Made by a program: the position numbers and the translations under genes. Below the pieces are notes generated by a model. It made no database searches. It saw nothing but the letters and a program-made list of their open reading frames with translations, and was not told where the DNA came from. From SpSt-333 sp040751955 (lineage in GTDB: Bacteria; Bacteroidota; Ignavibacteria; UBA10030; UBA8401): 64,000 nucleotides of DNA. Shown piece by piece: positions 1-9,842 of this stretch. How positions within the stretch are numbered: position 1 is the first letter of the stretch; every line of letters starts with the position of its first letter. The stretch covers positions 12,434 through 76,433 of the forward strand of contig JBFMFY010000010.1 in NCBI GenBank assembly GCA_040751955.1, in the 5' to 3' direction.

Positions 1-2696
1 TGTATGCAACAGCATTTAACGCTTCCGGTGACTATGCACTTTATTCTGCCGATAATGGCAATACATGGTCAGCCACAAAACTGAATGCAACAACAAACGG
101 CGGTCATTGCAATGTTGCTGCCGTGAATGATTCCGTAGCAGTTGTCGGCGATTACGACGGTAAATTGTGGAGAACGGAGGATTACGGGAAAACATTTACA
201 GAAGTATATTCATATTCAAATACGGATACAGCATGGTTTGACGGTGTCAAATTTTTGGATGGAAATGTCGGATTTGCTGTCGGCGATGCTGATTTCTTCG
301 GTCTTCACGTTGTCAAAACAACGGATGCCGGAAAAACATGGACTCGCCTGACGAACATTCCGGATTCAGCTAAGGGTGCTGCTCGCTTCTTTGCGATTGC
401 GACGTACGGATCGATCATGGAATCTTTCGGCAATAACATTTGGATTGCCTATTATTCTGCTTCAACTCCGAGAAGAATGATTGCTCCGATCATCAAATCA
501 ACGGATGCCGGTGCAACTTGGACATGGCATGAAGCAAACTTAACTGGTGGAACGAATAACTATTTCTTTAGGACAATCACCTTTGCAGATGCGAATAACG
601 GTTGGGGTGTCGGCAGACAAATTACATCCAGCTCCACGACTGCATTTCCTTTGCACAAAACAACAGATGGTGGTGTAACATGGAGTGATTCTATTCCTCT
701 TGAACCCGGTCAAACAATGGCGAGCGGCAAAGCTATTCTTGTGAAGCCGATCAGATCATCAAGCAATCTTGTCGTGGTCGGATTTGGTACCGCGGGCGCC
801 AGAGCATGGGTTTCTTCCGACAACGGAGCGACCTTTACATCACTTAAGACCCCGTTTTCCGGTGATCTTCGAGCAGTAGGTTACAAAGGTACGGATCTCG
901 CAAATGTTATCGTTGGCGGTACCACTGGCCTCTATAAAAAAGCAGAAGGAGTTGGTGTCACATTCCAGGTGAACATGAGGATTCAGATGCTGGCGAGTAA
1001 ATTCAATAAGACAACGGACTATGTTGTTGTTCGCGGCAATTTCCAGGGATGGGGTGGTGAAACACACAGACTTGCAGACGGTAATAATGACAGTATTTAT
1101 ACCGGTACGTTTTACATGGCAGAAAACCAGAGTCTCGAATATAAATTTGTCGTTATGCCCGGTGACAAGTGGGAAAGTTCACCAAACAGGACGGGAAACA
1201 TCACCACTTCGGACGTGACATTCCCCGTTGTGTACTTTAACAACGACAGCACACCGCCTGTGATTGGAAATAATAATATCACCTTCCGTGTGAAAATGAA
1301 TATTCAAATGAGAGAAGAAAAATTCGACAAAACGAAGGACAGTGTTTTCGTGCGTGGAGATTTCCAGGGATGGGGCGGATATGGCAACAAATTGACTGAC
1401 GCGGATGGTGACAGCATTTATTCTGCCACGTTCGATGTTGGCTCCGGTACAAAGATCGAATATAAATTCGTAATTGCCCGCGGCGGTATTGATCGATGGG
1501 AAAGCGTTTCAAACAGGCAATTGACTTTGACCGGTTCACCGCAAAATACGCCGTTGGATTGGTTTGATAGCGATTCAGTATTCAGTGGCGTGTTGCGCAA
1601 AGGGAACATTATTTATACAGTTGATCTCGGACCGTGGATCTCTTTAGGTGTATTCGACAAAGCAAAAGACACCTTGTTCGTACACGGTGCATTCAACGGT
1701 TGGGGACATTCGAACTATGCTAACTCGTGGATGCAGGCTGTTCCTGGAACAGACTTCTATACATTGAATCTTGCAACGGAAGGTATTGTTGGCGAAAAGA
1801 TGAACTACAAGTTCTTTGTTCTCTATGACCTGACACTCCCCGGACGCTCACAATGGAAAGATTATTTCGGTTGGGAATTGCCGGCGACAGTTGGCGGCGG
1901 AAACAGAGAAATAGTGTATGAAGGTACCAACAATCAAGAAATTCCGATCAAGTATTACAACGATGTAACCCCGGCGATGGTCATCCCCTCCGGAACCAAT
2001 GTCAATGTTACCCTGAATATGGATCTCCGTCCGGCGATCAAAGCGTCAACAACGCCGTTCAAGATTGGACAGGATACATTGTTCTTTGTAACGAACTGGG
2101 AAAACTGGGCACGGTTGCAGGGCTGGGTTGAAGGACGTCAAAACAACTTGAAATATACAGATCCTGACGGCGACAGCATCTACACGTTGTCGTTCCAGAT
2201 CAAAGGACCCTCACCGGCTGTGATGCAGTATCAAACAGAATACATCGGCGCACCGGCAGAAGGTGGCGGATTTGATTTCGGACGTTATCGTACACGGTAT
2301 ATCCGAAAGACCAGCGGCGGTGCATGGCCGGCAAGCTATACGTATCCGACTGATGTGTTCACCGTAAATCCTCCGCTTGTTGTTGAAGATCCTTCTGTAC
2401 TGGAAGTGAAACGAGTGGACAATGCGATCGCACGTACCTATGAATTGAACCAGAACTATCCGAATCCATTCAATCCGGCAACCACAATCAGCTACAGCAT
2501 ACCTGCCGATGGATTTGTGACGTTGAAGGTCTTCAACATCATCGGACAAGAAGTTGCAACGGTTGTGAACGAGAATCAGAAAGCGGGTAAATATACTGCG
2601 CGGTTCGATGCACGTTCGCTCGCAAGCGGAGTGTACATGTATCGCATCGAAGCAGGCTCATTTGTCTCTGCGAAGAAGATGATTCTCATGAAATAA
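1..2696 (+). CDS. T9SS-secreted protein with BNR/YCF48-like repeats and starch-binding-like modules (5' end outside window)
   Basis: The reading frame is open from base 3, so the gene starts upstream of the window. The N-terminal part, to about nt 950, has repeats of the type TTDAGKTW, STDAGATW, TTDGGVTW and SSDNGATF, typical of BNR/YCF48 beta-propellers. Then come beta-sandwich modules with the FQGWGG or FNGWG motif and a C-terminal YKFVV strand (about nt 957-1230, 1278-1550 and 1610-1950), resembling CBM20/CBM48 starch-binding folds. A more divergent fourth lies at about 1990-2370. The first two are close duplicates. The end (about 2440-2693) is a type A T9SS sorting domain with QNYPNPFNPATTISY. 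It likely binds alpha-glucan at the cell surface; no catalytic motif is seen. It is followed by a terminator and then GH13 genes. Confidence 0.8.
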   Translation, partial: YATAFNASGDYALYSADNGNTWSATKLNATTNGGHCNVAAVNDSVAVVGDYDGKLWRTEDYGKTFTEVYSYSNTDTAWFDGVKFLDGNVGFAVGDADFFGLHVVKTTDAGKTWTRLTNIPDSAKGAARFFAIATYGSIMESFGNNIWIAYYSASTPRRMIAPIIKSTDAGATWTWHEANLTGGTNNYFFRTITFADANNGWGVGRQITSSSTTAFPLHKTTDGGVTWSDSIPLEPGQTMASGKAILVKPIRSSSNLVVVGFGTAGARAWVSSDNGATFTSLKTPFSGDLRAVGYKGTDLANVIVGGTTGLYKKAEGVGVTFQVNMRIQMLASKFNKTTDYVVVRGNFQGWGGETHRLADGNNDSIYTGTFYMAENQSLEYKFVVMPGDKWESSPNRTGNITTSDVTFPVVYFNNDSTPPVIGNNNITFRVKMNIQMREEKFDKTKDSVFVRGDFQGWGGYGNKLTDADGDSIYSATFDVGSGTKIEYKFVIARGGIDRWESVSNRQLTLTGSPQNTPLDWFDSDSVFSGVLRKGNIIYTVDLGPWISLGVFDKAKDTLFVHGAFNGWGHSNYANSWMQAVPGTDFYTLNLATEGIVGEKMNYKFFVLYDLTLPGRSQWKDYFGWELPATVGGGNREIVYEGTNNQEIPIKYYNDVTPAMVIPSGTNVNVTLNMDLRPAIKASTTPFKIGQDTLFFVTNWENWARLQGWVEGRQNNLKYTDPDGDSIYTLSFQIKGPSPAVMQYQTEYIGAPAEGGGFDFGRYRTRYIRKTSGGAWPASYTYPTDVFTVNPPLVVEDPSVLEVKRVDNAIARTYELNQNYPNPFNPATTISYSIPADGFVTLKVFNIIGQEVATVVNENQKAGKYTARFDARSLASGVYMYRIEAGSFVSAKKMILMK

Positions 2697-2758
2697 TATT
2701 TCTGAATGAATGTCGAATGAACAATTCACACATTCATGATGAAGTATAAGTAGTGTAA

Positions 2759-2790
2759 GAGGCAGGGTGAGTAATTGCCCTGCCTTTTCT
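2759..2790 (+). terminator. Rho-independent terminator
   Basis: GGCAGGG (2761-2767) pairs perfectly with CCCTGCC (2778-2784) across a 10-nt loop and is followed by TTTTCT. It lies 60 bp after the stop of the first gene and before the GH13 gene at 2832, so it probably separates two transcription units. Confidence 0.75.
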
Positions 2791-2831
2791 ATCTTCAGGA
2801 AACGATTTTTAGAAACCAACACTGAACACAC

Positions 2832-4214
2832 ATGTCATTTGTTCCTTACTGGGTTTCCGATGCGATCTTTTACCAGATTTTTCCGGAACGTTTTGAAAAC
2901 GGAGATACAGCCAACGACCCGCCAAACGCCGAACCATGGGGCGGGATGCCGAAACCGGGAAATTATTTCGGCGGCGATCTTCAAGGGATCATCCGGCGCA
3001 TCCCGTACCTGAAAGACCTCGGCATCAATGCACTCTATCTCAATCCGATATTCGCTGCAGACTCAAATCACAAGTACAATACCAAAGACTACTTCACTAT
3101 CGATCCCGCATTCGGTACCAATCAAACATTCGACGAATTGGTGAAAGAATGCCACAAGAATAATATTCGAATTATCATTGATGGTGTGTTCAACCACGTC
3201 GGCACTGCTCATGCCGCGTTCAAGGATGTGAAAGAACATGGGCGCCAATCGAAATTTGCTTCGTGGTTCAACATCTACTCGTTTCCTGTGGGCGAACCGC
3301 GGAAACCGAATTATGAATGTTGGTGGGGGCATGGCGCTCTTCCGAAACTGATGGTGCAGAATCCTGATGTGAAGAAGCATATCTTTGATGTCACCAAGTA
3401 CTGGACCGAGAAGGGAATCGACGGCTGGCGGCTTGATGTGCCGAACGAGATTCCGCATGAGTTCTGGAAAGAATGGCGTGCGGTTGTTAAAGGTATTAAT
3501 CCTGAGTGCTACATCGTCGGTGAATTGTGGCAGGATGCCTCTCCGTGGCTTCAGGGAGATGAATTCGATGCGACGATGAACTATCGCTTCCGCGATGCCT
3601 GTCTCGATTTTTTTGCGCATGATAAAATTTCATCAACTGAATTCTTGAACAGACTGCAAACGGTCAGAGAGTCGTATCCGTCCGAATGCAACTATGCGAT
3701 GCAGAATCTGCTGGGAAGCCACGATACGGAACGGTATTTGACAATGTGCAAAGAAGATATTTGGAGGGTGAAACTCTCTCTTATCTTTCAGATGACGTAT
3801 GTCGGTGCACCGATGATCTACTACGGCGATGAGATCGGTATGGAGGGAGGAAAAGATCCCGACTGCCGCAGATGCATGATATGGGATGAAATAAAGTGGA
3901 ATAAAGAACTCAGGACGCTCGCCAAGAAATTAACGGGGATCAGGAACGAAAACGCAACACTGCGGCGAGGTGATTTTACAGCAGTCACAGATCATGTTCC
4001 CGAGCATGTCGTTCTTTTTAAACGCTCATTGGACAATCAGACATCATTCGTTGCTATCAATAAAAATAAGAACGCTGTTAACCTTACATTCCGGATTTCA
4101 ACTGTCACAGCTTCGATGAAAGAACTGTTATCAGGAGATGTCGTCACCGCATCTGAAGGAAAAATTACCACACATCTTCCTGCTCATTCGGGAAAAATAT
4201 TTGCCTCACTATAA
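2832..4214 (+). CDS. GH13 alpha-amylase/cyclomaltodextrinase-like enzyme, probably cytoplasmic
   Basis: This 460-aa GH13 enzyme has no signal peptide, so it probably acts in the cytoplasm on imported maltodextrins. The barrel opens with WVSDAIFYQIFPERFENGD. The conserved regions are visible: DGVFNHVG (region I), DGWRLDVPNE with the nucleophile Asp202, GELWQ with the acid/base Glu231, and SHDTERY with Asp298. Lacking an N-terminal domain, it is shorter than typical neopullulanases. The start ATG has no strong ribosome site; it is chosen because the protein begins right at the catalytic domain. The next gene follows directly, which suggests an operon of alpha-glucan enzymes. Exact specificity (cyclodextrin, pullulan or maltodextrin) cannot be read from the sequence. 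Confidence 0.85.
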   Translation: MSFVPYWVSDAIFYQIFPERFENGDTANDPPNAEPWGGMPKPGNYFGGDLQGIIRRIPYLKDLGINALYLNPIFAADSNHKYNTKDYFTIDPAFGTNQTFDELVKECHKNNIRIIIDGVFNHVGTAHAAFKDVKEHGRQSKFASWFNIYSFPVGEPRKPNYECWWGHGALPKLMVQNPDVKKHIFDVTKYWTEKGIDGWRLDVPNEIPHEFWKEWRAVVKGINPECYIVGELWQDASPWLQGDEFDATMNYRFRDACLDFFAHDKISSTEFLNRLQTVRESYPSECNYAMQNLLGSHDTERYLTMCKEDIWRVKLSLIFQMTYVGAPMIYYGDEIGMEGGKDPDCRRCMIWDEIKWNKELRTLAKKLTGIRNENATLRRGDFTAVTDHVPEHVVLFKRSLDNQTSFVAINKNKNAVNLTFRISTVTASMKELLSGDVVTASEGKITTHLPAHSGKIFASL

Positions 4215-4229
4215 ATGGAGATACAATTT

Positions 4230-7007
4230 ATGAAGCGCTTGAGTCTTTTCGTGTCGGTTTGTCTCATCCTTTCCAATGCGTCTGCCCAATCATCGGCGGA
4301 CAGCGTTACTGTCGTGTTTCGCACTCATCAGCCGCCAGGGAACAACGTCTTTGTGCCGGGGCAGTTCAACAACTGGGGACCGAATTCAAGCGGTGTTATA
4401 ACTGCAGGGGCTCCTTCGCAAATGACCTACGATATGCAGTTATCCGCGTTTATAAAAACATATACTTTCAAAATCCATGATCCCGGCGTAACCCGAACGC
4501 TTGGTGACTCCGTCTTTATGTACAAATTCAACAAAGGAGGAAGCGGCACCGGGTGGTATTCCGATCCGTTGAACCCGGAGCAAAATCCGAACGATAACAA
4601 CAATTCAGTCCTGCGCATGACACGATTGTTCTTCTTTCAGTACTATGCTGAAGAATCATCGGAGAACATCATTAGGATTGTGGTCGGTGTTATGCATGCC
4701 AACAGCGATACGATTGCCTCAATAAAGTTCTACACCGGTGCAAATGCATCCTCGACAGTGATGACCGACGTGACATCTGCATTCATTAAAGAGAAACGAA
4801 CGCTGAATTACACACTCCCTTCTCCGATCTCGAAATTAAATTACGTTCGACTGGTTGCAACGACTATCTCTGGTGATTCGATTGTCTATCAAAATTCTGT
4901 GTACGAAGTGGAGCAGGTCCCCATGCCGGCGTATGCAAAGCATGGTGTTACCAAAGCATCTGCACAATCGGGCGATTCAACCACATTTCGACTCAGGGTC
5001 CCGGGCAAAAATTTTGTTCTCTTACGGATCGCCCCCTCCGGGCAACCGGTTGCGACCGCTCCGCCTGTTGTGATGAAAAAAGACCCCGCATCGGATAACT
5101 GGTGGGTTAATCTCAAACTTACACCGAACACAACGTACGAATACCTGTACGAGATTGAATCGGGGAAAAAAATTACCGATCCGTTCGGAAGATATGTGGG
5201 GACGTACGGCACACGATTTTCGACAGGTGCTGAAGGGTTGGCTGCGGACAATTACGTGTGGACTTCGACGGGATATCAGCGTCCACCGTTGAACAAGGTG
5301 CTGATTTACGAATTGCATATCGGTGAATTTGCCGGCGGGTACTATTCCAAACCGGCTGGTACTGCAGGATTTACCGATCTCAAAAATCTTCTGTGGTATT
5401 TTGACTCGCTCGGTGTCAATGCAATCGAACTAATGCCGGTGAACGATTACGGTGGCGTGGGGAAATCGGGACACTCGTGGGGCTATGACCTGAATTCGTA
5501 CTTTGCGATCGAGCCCGCCTACGGTACGCCGCTCGAATTTAAACAACTCGTTGACGAAGCACATAAGAGGGGGATTGCAATCATCCTTGACGTTGTCTTT
5601 AATCATCAGAACGATACCGGTCCGCTGTGGCAAATGCTGCCGGACGAAACCGCAAATCCATATTTTAAATTGAATTCCGATCTTCGCTACAACGAGGACA
5701 ACCTGGCGTTCTTTAAGGATATGGACCATTGGACTCCCGAAACACAGGAATTGGTACTTGAATGCCTGAAGATGTGGATTGATGAATACAAAGTTGACGG
5801 ATTTCGCTACGATTTCACGCAGGGGGTCGGTTGGAATTATGATTTTCCCAAAGTGGGTATTCTCGGATGGTCGAATGCTATCGACACGATGTACGACGGC
5901 ACCGTGTACCAAATTGCCGAACACCTTCCTGAAAGTCCTGCGCTGGTCTATTACAGCGGACTGACCGGCGGATGGCACGATGCATTTCGCGACGAAATTT
6001 TCAACGAGGCGCGCTTTGAAAATGTGTCGCTGTTGAACTTTGAGAATTATGTTGTCGGCTTGGATGCGTATCAATCCAACGATTCGCCGTCGTATCCGTA
6101 CGACTATGCCAACCGTACGGAACCGGTGAACGCTACCATCACGCACGATGAACAGTCGCTGATCTTCGAGATGACCTGGTTCCAAAAGGATCCTGAATCA
6201 ATCGCTGTTCAGCGGGATAAACTGTACGGGACATTTATTTTCGGCTCTTTAGGAATTCCTATGCTTTGGGAAGGACAGGAGTTTTCTGCTCCCCGGGGCT
6301 GGAAAGTTGACGGAGAGAAATTGGGGTACAGACCGGTTGAGTGGAGTTACCTCTCCACACAACGGGGGAAAGAACATTACGCGTACTACCGGGCACTTGC
6401 GTTGCAGCGCAAGTTGAATCCGGCATTACATTCCGGTACGCTGCATACGTTGTACCGATACAATACGGAAAAAGTACTCGTCTGGGGATTTGTCGATTCG
6501 ACGACGAACAGCAAAGTGATGTTTGTTGCAAACCTCAGCGCTACGGAGAAGACAGTCACGAATGTTCCGTGGCTTGGCACAGGAACGTGGTATGATATAT
6601 TCAACCAAGGTCAGTATAGTGTTGGTGCAACACCGGTGCCGTCGTTCACTATTCCGGGGTATTCTGCGAGGGTTTATTCCAATAAAACAAACGACGAATT
6701 GGGAATTCCGACATCAGTAGAGCCTGTCACAAAGAACGTCCCCTCTGAATTTTCTTTATCCCAGAATTATCCCAACCCGTTTAATCCGACAACGACAATA
6801 CGGTATTCACTTCCGAAAGCAGATTTTGTTTCTCTGAAGGTATTCGATGCACTTGGAAGGGAGGTTGCGACAGCCGAAAGCGGTATGAGGGAGGCGGGAT
6901 TCCACAACGTGCAATTTAATTTTTCTCATCTTTCCAGCGGGGTTTATTTCTACTCGTTGACAGCGGGGAATTACCATGCATCGAAAAAAATGGTTATTGT
7001 CAAATAG
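4230..7007 (+). CDS. Secreted GH13 alpha-amylase/branching-enzyme-like protein with T9SS sorting domain
   Basis: 925 aa. The start is set at 4230, not the in-frame ATG at 4215, because GGAG (4219-4222) is correctly spaced before it and a signal peptide (KRLSLFVSVCLILSNASAQ) begins there. Order: signal peptide; beta-sandwich with VFVPGQFNNWG (CBM48-like); a second E-set domain (about 230-335); a GH13 barrel from KVLIYELHIGEF with GVNAIELMPVNDYGG, DVVFNHQ, DGFRYDF (nucleophile Asp), QIAEHLPE (acid Glu) and THDEQ; then a T9SS domain with QNYPNPFNPTTTIRY. The barrel resembles branching enzyme/isoamylase more than simple amylase. It is expected to be exported by Sec and then T9SS, and to attack starch or glycogen at the cell surface. 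Confidence 0.85.
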   Translation: MKRLSLFVSVCLILSNASAQSSADSVTVVFRTHQPPGNNVFVPGQFNNWGPNSSGVITAGAPSQMTYDMQLSAFIKTYTFKIHDPGVTRTLGDSVFMYKFNKGGSGTGWYSDPLNPEQNPNDNNNSVLRMTRLFFFQYYAEESSENIIRIVVGVMHANSDTIASIKFYTGANASSTVMTDVTSAFIKEKRTLNYTLPSPISKLNYVRLVATTISGDSIVYQNSVYEVEQVPMPAYAKHGVTKASAQSGDSTTFRLRVPGKNFVLLRIAPSGQPVATAPPVVMKKDPASDNWWVNLKLTPNTTYEYLYEIESGKKITDPFGRYVGTYGTRFSTGAEGLAADNYVWTSTGYQRPPLNKVLIYELHIGEFAGGYYSKPAGTAGFTDLKNLLWYFDSLGVNAIELMPVNDYGGVGKSGHSWGYDLNSYFAIEPAYGTPLEFKQLVDEAHKRGIAIILDVVFNHQNDTGPLWQMLPDETANPYFKLNSDLRYNEDNLAFFKDMDHWTPETQELVLECLKMWIDEYKVDGFRYDFTQGVGWNYDFPKVGILGWSNAIDTMYDGTVYQIAEHLPESPALVYYSGLTGGWHDAFRDEIFNEARFENVSLLNFENYVVGLDAYQSNDSPSYPYDYANRTEPVNATITHDEQSLIFEMTWFQKDPESIAVQRDKLYGTFIFGSLGIPMLWEGQEFSAPRGWKVDGEKLGYRPVEWSYLSTQRGKEHYAYYRALALQRKLNPALHSGTLHTLYRYNTEKVLVWGFVDSTTNSKVMFVANLSATEKTVTNVPWLGTGTWYDIFNQGQYSVGATPVPSFTIPGYSARVYSNKTNDELGIPTSVEPVTKNVPSEFSLSQNYPNPFNPTTTIRYSLPKADFVSLKVFDALGREVATAESGMREAGFHNVQFNFSHLSSGVYFYSLTAGNYHASKKMVIVK

Positions 7008-7022
7008 ACTGAGGACTTCACT

Positions 7023-9842
7023 ATGCGTACCGATAAAATCGTCTTCATTATTATCCTTCTTTTTATCTCCAATACCGATCTATTCGGACAGCACATTCCT
7101 TCCGATGAGTTTGGTGATCCTGCTGCACGACGGCGCACAACGATCGCTGCAAACAAACTCCGATTGATGCTTTTTAATAATGGATACTTAGGTCGTACAG
7201 GAGGGGGGATACCGGATGAGGTGCCGTTTGAATGGCCGAAGTATTCATTGCACCATTACATCGCCCTGTCATCTTTGTGGATTGGCGGTGAAGTGAAAAC
7301 GAAACAAGGGAGTCCCTTACGCATTGTATCGATGCAAATGTACCGGAATGATCCGGCAACCGGAAAATCATGGAACATGGAACCTGTCCCTTCATATATG
7401 GACCCCTCCGGTTCAATGATCGCACGGAGTTCCGATCCGAAAACATGGCCTTCCCATTGGTCTGATAAAATGGGGGATGCAAGTGATCCCGGTTGGAGCG
7501 GTGCATGGAACGGCTTAACGGGGAAAAACAAATTTATTGATGGCGAAGAATTGTACTATCACTATTCCGATGATCGCTATGATCGTTACAAAGAGCTCTT
7601 CTTACCAGACAGCACCGATCCTGTGCGATCAGGACTTGGTATTGTAGTTAGTGAACGTGTCATGGAGTTTTCGGATCACTTACTGGAAGATGCCGTTATC
7701 ATTCACTCCGATATTTATAACGTTGGAACATCCAATATAGAGAAAGCTGCTGTCACGAACTGGATAGCCGATCTCGTCGGCGGAGAGGGTGACAGCGGCG
7801 ACGATGTGGTATCTTTTGATTCTGCACGCGGTATAGTGTTTTTCACCGATAAGGATGGCAAAGGAAATGTTTATTTTCATGATTCAGTAGGTGTAGCAGC
7901 AGTAGCGTTCTTGCAAACCCCGGGAAATCTCGGTTTAACAAATCTGCAAGTAAAACCGGCAGGTACGTTTCCCAATTTCGGCGCAGCATCGGACAGTGCC
8001 ATTTGGGATATGTTCATGGGAACAAGAAGTTTTGTTACCGAATCCCTTGCATCCGATAATGATGCATTTGCTTCGTGCGGTGTTTTTTCGATTCCTGCCG
8101 GATCGTACAAGCGATTTATCAGAGCGCATGTTTTCGGTAAAACGAAACAAGAAGTAATTAAGAAAACAGATCGGTTGAAACAATTTATCAACGGAGGTTA
8201 TTCGCTGCATTCATACCCCGTTGGCATCGTGTCGCCTCTTCCAAATCAACAAGTTTCTGGCACTCATCTCATTCGCTGGGATGCCGGTGCGAATTATCCC
8301 TTATACAGGATCGACATTTATTACAGCAGAGATGAAGGGGAGAGCTGGGAACTTCTTGCGGAAAATGAACCGAACGATGGGAGTTACTCGTGGAATACCA
8401 ACAACGTTCCGGATGGTATCTTTTATAAGATAAAAATCGTTGCGTACACCGACGTTGGCTTGGGCGTGGCAGAATCGCAGAATACATTCGTTGTCAATAA
8501 CGCTGTTGCCGCACGAACCGAGGTCCGGTTGCATACCTCAGTTACGGGAAAATCGTATTCCGGTTCAATTTTCACTGAGTGGAAAGCTGGTGATGCTGAT
8601 GGCGATGAAGTAGTTGTAGATTTGTCATACAAACCCAAGCCGACTGGAAATTGGATTCCCGTCATCAACGGTATATCGGGCATATCATCGTACAATTTGG
8701 ACATAAAGGATTTACCGAATGTTGATTCGCTATGGCTGCGGATCACTGCACGATCAGTGAGCGATTCTGCGTGGGATAGTACCGGCAGTTGTGCCATTCG
8801 GAACCCGCGGTATTCGCTGAAAGATACAGGATCGATAATTAGGAAGACAAAAGGTAATGGAGTGATCCAGCCACGGGTTGTTAATCCTGCATCTGTATTG
8901 ACTGGGCATACGTATAAGGTCCTCTTCCATGAATCGCCGGAGCATTACGTGTATTACGACGTTTATGATGAGACTACGGCAAAAGAAGTCGTCAGCGGAG
9001 CTCGCGAAATCGACGGCGAAGAGGGACCTTTGTTTGATGGAATCAGATTGTTCATCCAGAACGGTCCGACAGCGTGGAACAAGGACCGAACAAGGTGGAA
9101 TAATGAGGGGATTCATTCTCCTTCTGTGGTGCCGTGGAATATCATCACCAAAGGGATACCTGAACCGGCAGATTTCGTGATCGCATTCAGCGACTCAAAA
9201 ATTGATACATCCATTTATTATTTACCAGCATCGTTTTACAAAATGGTCTCAATCCCTGTCAACTTCACCATCAAAAATGTTAACCGGAATCAGAAATCGA
9301 AATTTGCGTTTAGAGATGTTATGCCGCCCGCAAATCCGGCTGACAGCGGAATGTTCACAGTCGGGAGCGGTATTGATCAATCTGATCTTATCGCCATAAT
9401 GCACACTGATTCATCGAAACCCTCCTGGCGGGTGAATCTGGTATATGATGCCGCAAAAAGAAATCCAACATCGGGTGATACACTGTTCATCGCAATTGAT
9501 CAACCATTCAGCGAAGGGGATGAGTATATGTTTGAAGCCGGTGTGGGCGTATTGTCCGTTTCACCTTCACAAGTGGCTGGGGATTTTTCTCTATCCCAGA
9601 ATTATCCCAACCCGTTCAATCCCGTCACGACGATCAAGTATCAAATTCCTTCCGCTGGATATGTAACGTTAAAAGTATATGACGTGCTCGGCAGGGAAGT
9701 AGCAACTCTCATTCATGGTCAGCACTTGGCGGGGAATTATTCGACGGTATTTAACGCGTCGCGCCTGGCATCCGGAATCTATTTTTACAAACTCACGATG
9801 GGAAATAATACAATGGTGAAACGGATGAGTTTGGTGAAATGA
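7023..9842 (+). CDS. Large T9SS-secreted protein of unknown function in the starch locus
   Basis: 939 aa, starting with a signal peptide (MRTDKIVFIIILLFISNTDLFGQ) and ending with a T9SS type A domain (QNYPNPFNPVTTIKYQIP, then LKVYDVLGREVATL). The middle holds no catalytic motif I recognise. A stretch near residues 400-490 (FPIR-like strands ending YKIKIVAYTDVGLG) reads like a fibronectin-III or Ig-like sandwich. Many large T9SS proteins of this phylum have this general make-up. It sits between a GH13 and a GH57 gene, 15 bp after the first, and its TGA overlaps the next ATG (ATGA), so it is co-expressed with amylases. A role in substrate or surface attachment is only inferred. Confidence 0.75.
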   Translation: MRTDKIVFIIILLFISNTDLFGQHIPSDEFGDPAARRRTTIAANKLRLMLFNNGYLGRTGGGIPDEVPFEWPKYSLHHYIALSSLWIGGEVKTKQGSPLRIVSMQMYRNDPATGKSWNMEPVPSYMDPSGSMIARSSDPKTWPSHWSDKMGDASDPGWSGAWNGLTGKNKFIDGEELYYHYSDDRYDRYKELFLPDSTDPVRSGLGIVVSERVMEFSDHLLEDAVIIHSDIYNVGTSNIEKAAVTNWIADLVGGEGDSGDDVVSFDSARGIVFFTDKDGKGNVYFHDSVGVAAVAFLQTPGNLGLTNLQVKPAGTFPNFGAASDSAIWDMFMGTRSFVTESLASDNDAFASCGVFSIPAGSYKRFIRAHVFGKTKQEVIKKTDRLKQFINGGYSLHSYPVGIVSPLPNQQVSGTHLIRWDAGANYPLYRIDIYYSRDEGESWELLAENEPNDGSYSWNTNNVPDGIFYKIKIVAYTDVGLGVAESQNTFVVNNAVAARTEVRLHTSVTGKSYSGSIFTEWKAGDADGDEVVVDLSYKPKPTGNWIPVINGISGISSYNLDIKDLPNVDSLWLRITARSVSDSAWDSTGSCAIRNPRYSLKDTGSIIRKTKGNGVIQPRVVNPASVLTGHTYKVLFHESPEHYVYYDVYDETTAKEVVSGAREIDGEEGPLFDGIRLFIQNGPTAWNKDRTRWNNEGIHSPSVVPWNIITKGIPEPADFVIAFSDSKIDTSIYYLPASFYKMVSIPVNFTIKNVNRNQKSKFAFRDVMPPANPADSGMFTVGSGIDQSDLIAIMHTDSSKPSWRVNLVYDAAKRNPTSGDTLFIAIDQPFSEGDEYMFEAGVGVLSVSPSQVAGDFSLSQNYPNPFNPVTTIKYQIPSAGYVTLKVYDVLGREVATLIHGQHLAGNYSTVFNASRLASGIYFYKLTMGNNTMVKRMSLVK

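Noticed and set aside
5430..6185. Minus-strand frame of 251 codons
   Set aside because: Shadow of the GH13 catalytic domain on the plus strand.
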